From an uncultured Solobacterium sp. (GTDB lineage: Bacteria > Bacillota_I > Bacilli_A > Erysipelotrichales > Erysipelotrichaceae), in the NCBI GenBank assembly GCA_927911475.1, contig CAKMPP010000017.1, forward strand, positions 1-6,508: a stretch of 6,508 bases of DNA, in the 5' to 3' direction. This document shows positions 6,124 through 6,508 of the stretch, piece by piece (position 1 is the stretch's first letter; each line of letters opens with the position of its first letter). A model generated the notes under the pieces. That model was not told the DNA's origin and made no database searches. It was given only the letters and a program-made list of their open reading frames with translations. The position numbers and the translations under genes were made by a program.

Positions 6124-6508
6124 TGGGCGAGAATATTAGATTATCAATTCGTGGAATCCTATCACATAAGATGCGTTCGATTCTAACAATGCTAGGTATT
6201 ATTATCGGTATTGCGGCAATCATCGCTATCGTTCCACTATCAAAGGTACAAATGAACAGATTCAAACCAACCTCATTGGTTCAGGTGTTAATACAGTCAA
6301 TGTACGTATGACACAAGGTGACTGGGGAATATGACTTTGGACAGGGTATCCCTGGTAAATACAGAGAAATCTCTGCTTCTCAAAAGATGATTTAAAGAAT
6401 ATTCCTGGTGTAGTGAATGTATCACTCTATCATCGCCGTCAGGTATACGATGGTGTATTCCATCTAACAAACTCCTTAACAGGTGGATATGTATACGGTA
6501 TCGATGAT
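6123..6508 (+). CDS. MacB/FtsX-type ABC transporter permease, N-terminal part (three apparent frameshifts)
   Basis: AGGAGG (6111-6116) lies 6 nt before the ATG at 6123, whose A is the last base of the adaptor 2 stop (TAATG), implying translational coupling. The first 41 residues are a classic MacB/FtsX N-terminus: RLSIRGILSHKMRSILTML, then a membrane helix at about 20-38 rich in Ile, Gly and Ala. Three single-base breaks follow: a missing A in the run at 6242-6244 (then GTNEQIQTNLIGSGVNTV), an extra G in the run at 6324-6327 (then EYDFGQGIPGKYREIS), and a missing A in 6382-6385 (then DDLKNIPGVVNVSLYHRRQ). Repaired, this gives 129 residues that run off the right edge, matching the MacB periplasmic core domain, with no residues lost between the segments. 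It would form the transmembrane channel energised by the ATPase at 3734-4408. If the breaks are real, the transporter is dead; sequencing error is more likely. Confidence 0.83.

Overview
The window looks like part of a low-GC, Gram-positive (Bacillota-type) chromosome. It is AT-rich, has AGGAG-type ribosome binding sites on one gene set, a lipoteichoic-acid-synthase-like enzyme, and a MacA/MacB-like ABC export system without any outer-membrane factor. The family is uncertain; an Erysipelotrichia- or Clostridia-like gut or oral anaerobe is my impression only.

Layout. On the minus strand, at the left edge, is the 5' part of an Mrr-like nuclease-domain protein with a membrane helix after the nuclease domain (2-406, continuing beyond the window). 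Upstream of it, also on the minus strand, is a membrane-anchored LTA-synthase-family phosphoglycerol transferase (459-2422), interrupted by one apparent frameshift. A 156-bp divergent intergenic region (2423-2578) follows. On the plus strand is a tightly packed operon: adaptor protein 1 (2579-3731), ABC ATPase (3734-4408), adaptor protein 2 with a large Pro/Thr-rich insert (4401-6123), and the start of a MacB/FtsX-type permease (6123 to beyond 6508). The plus-strand genes are separated by 2 nt or overlap by 8 nt and 1 nt, and each has a Shine-Dalgarno sequence.

How they work together. The ATPase and permease would form a MacB-type transporter. The two single-pass membrane-anchored adaptors would form the extracytoplasmic part that receives or guides the substrate. 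The substrate cannot be read from the sequence. The LTA-synthase-like enzyme would act on the outer face of the same membrane, but it is transcribed divergently, so a functional link is not established.

Two points stand out. First, both minus-strand genes begin with the same 18-bp block, in which a perfect TATAAT box lies 6 nt before the ATG and no Shine-Dalgarno is present. This predicts leaderless mRNAs, in contrast to the plus-strand operon. Second, four of the five genes carry apparent single-base indels (six in total, mostly in short homopolymers). Since the protein sequence continues perfectly in the next frame each time, this looks more like uncorrected sequencing error than gene decay. 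All composite proteins given here assume these indels are repaired.
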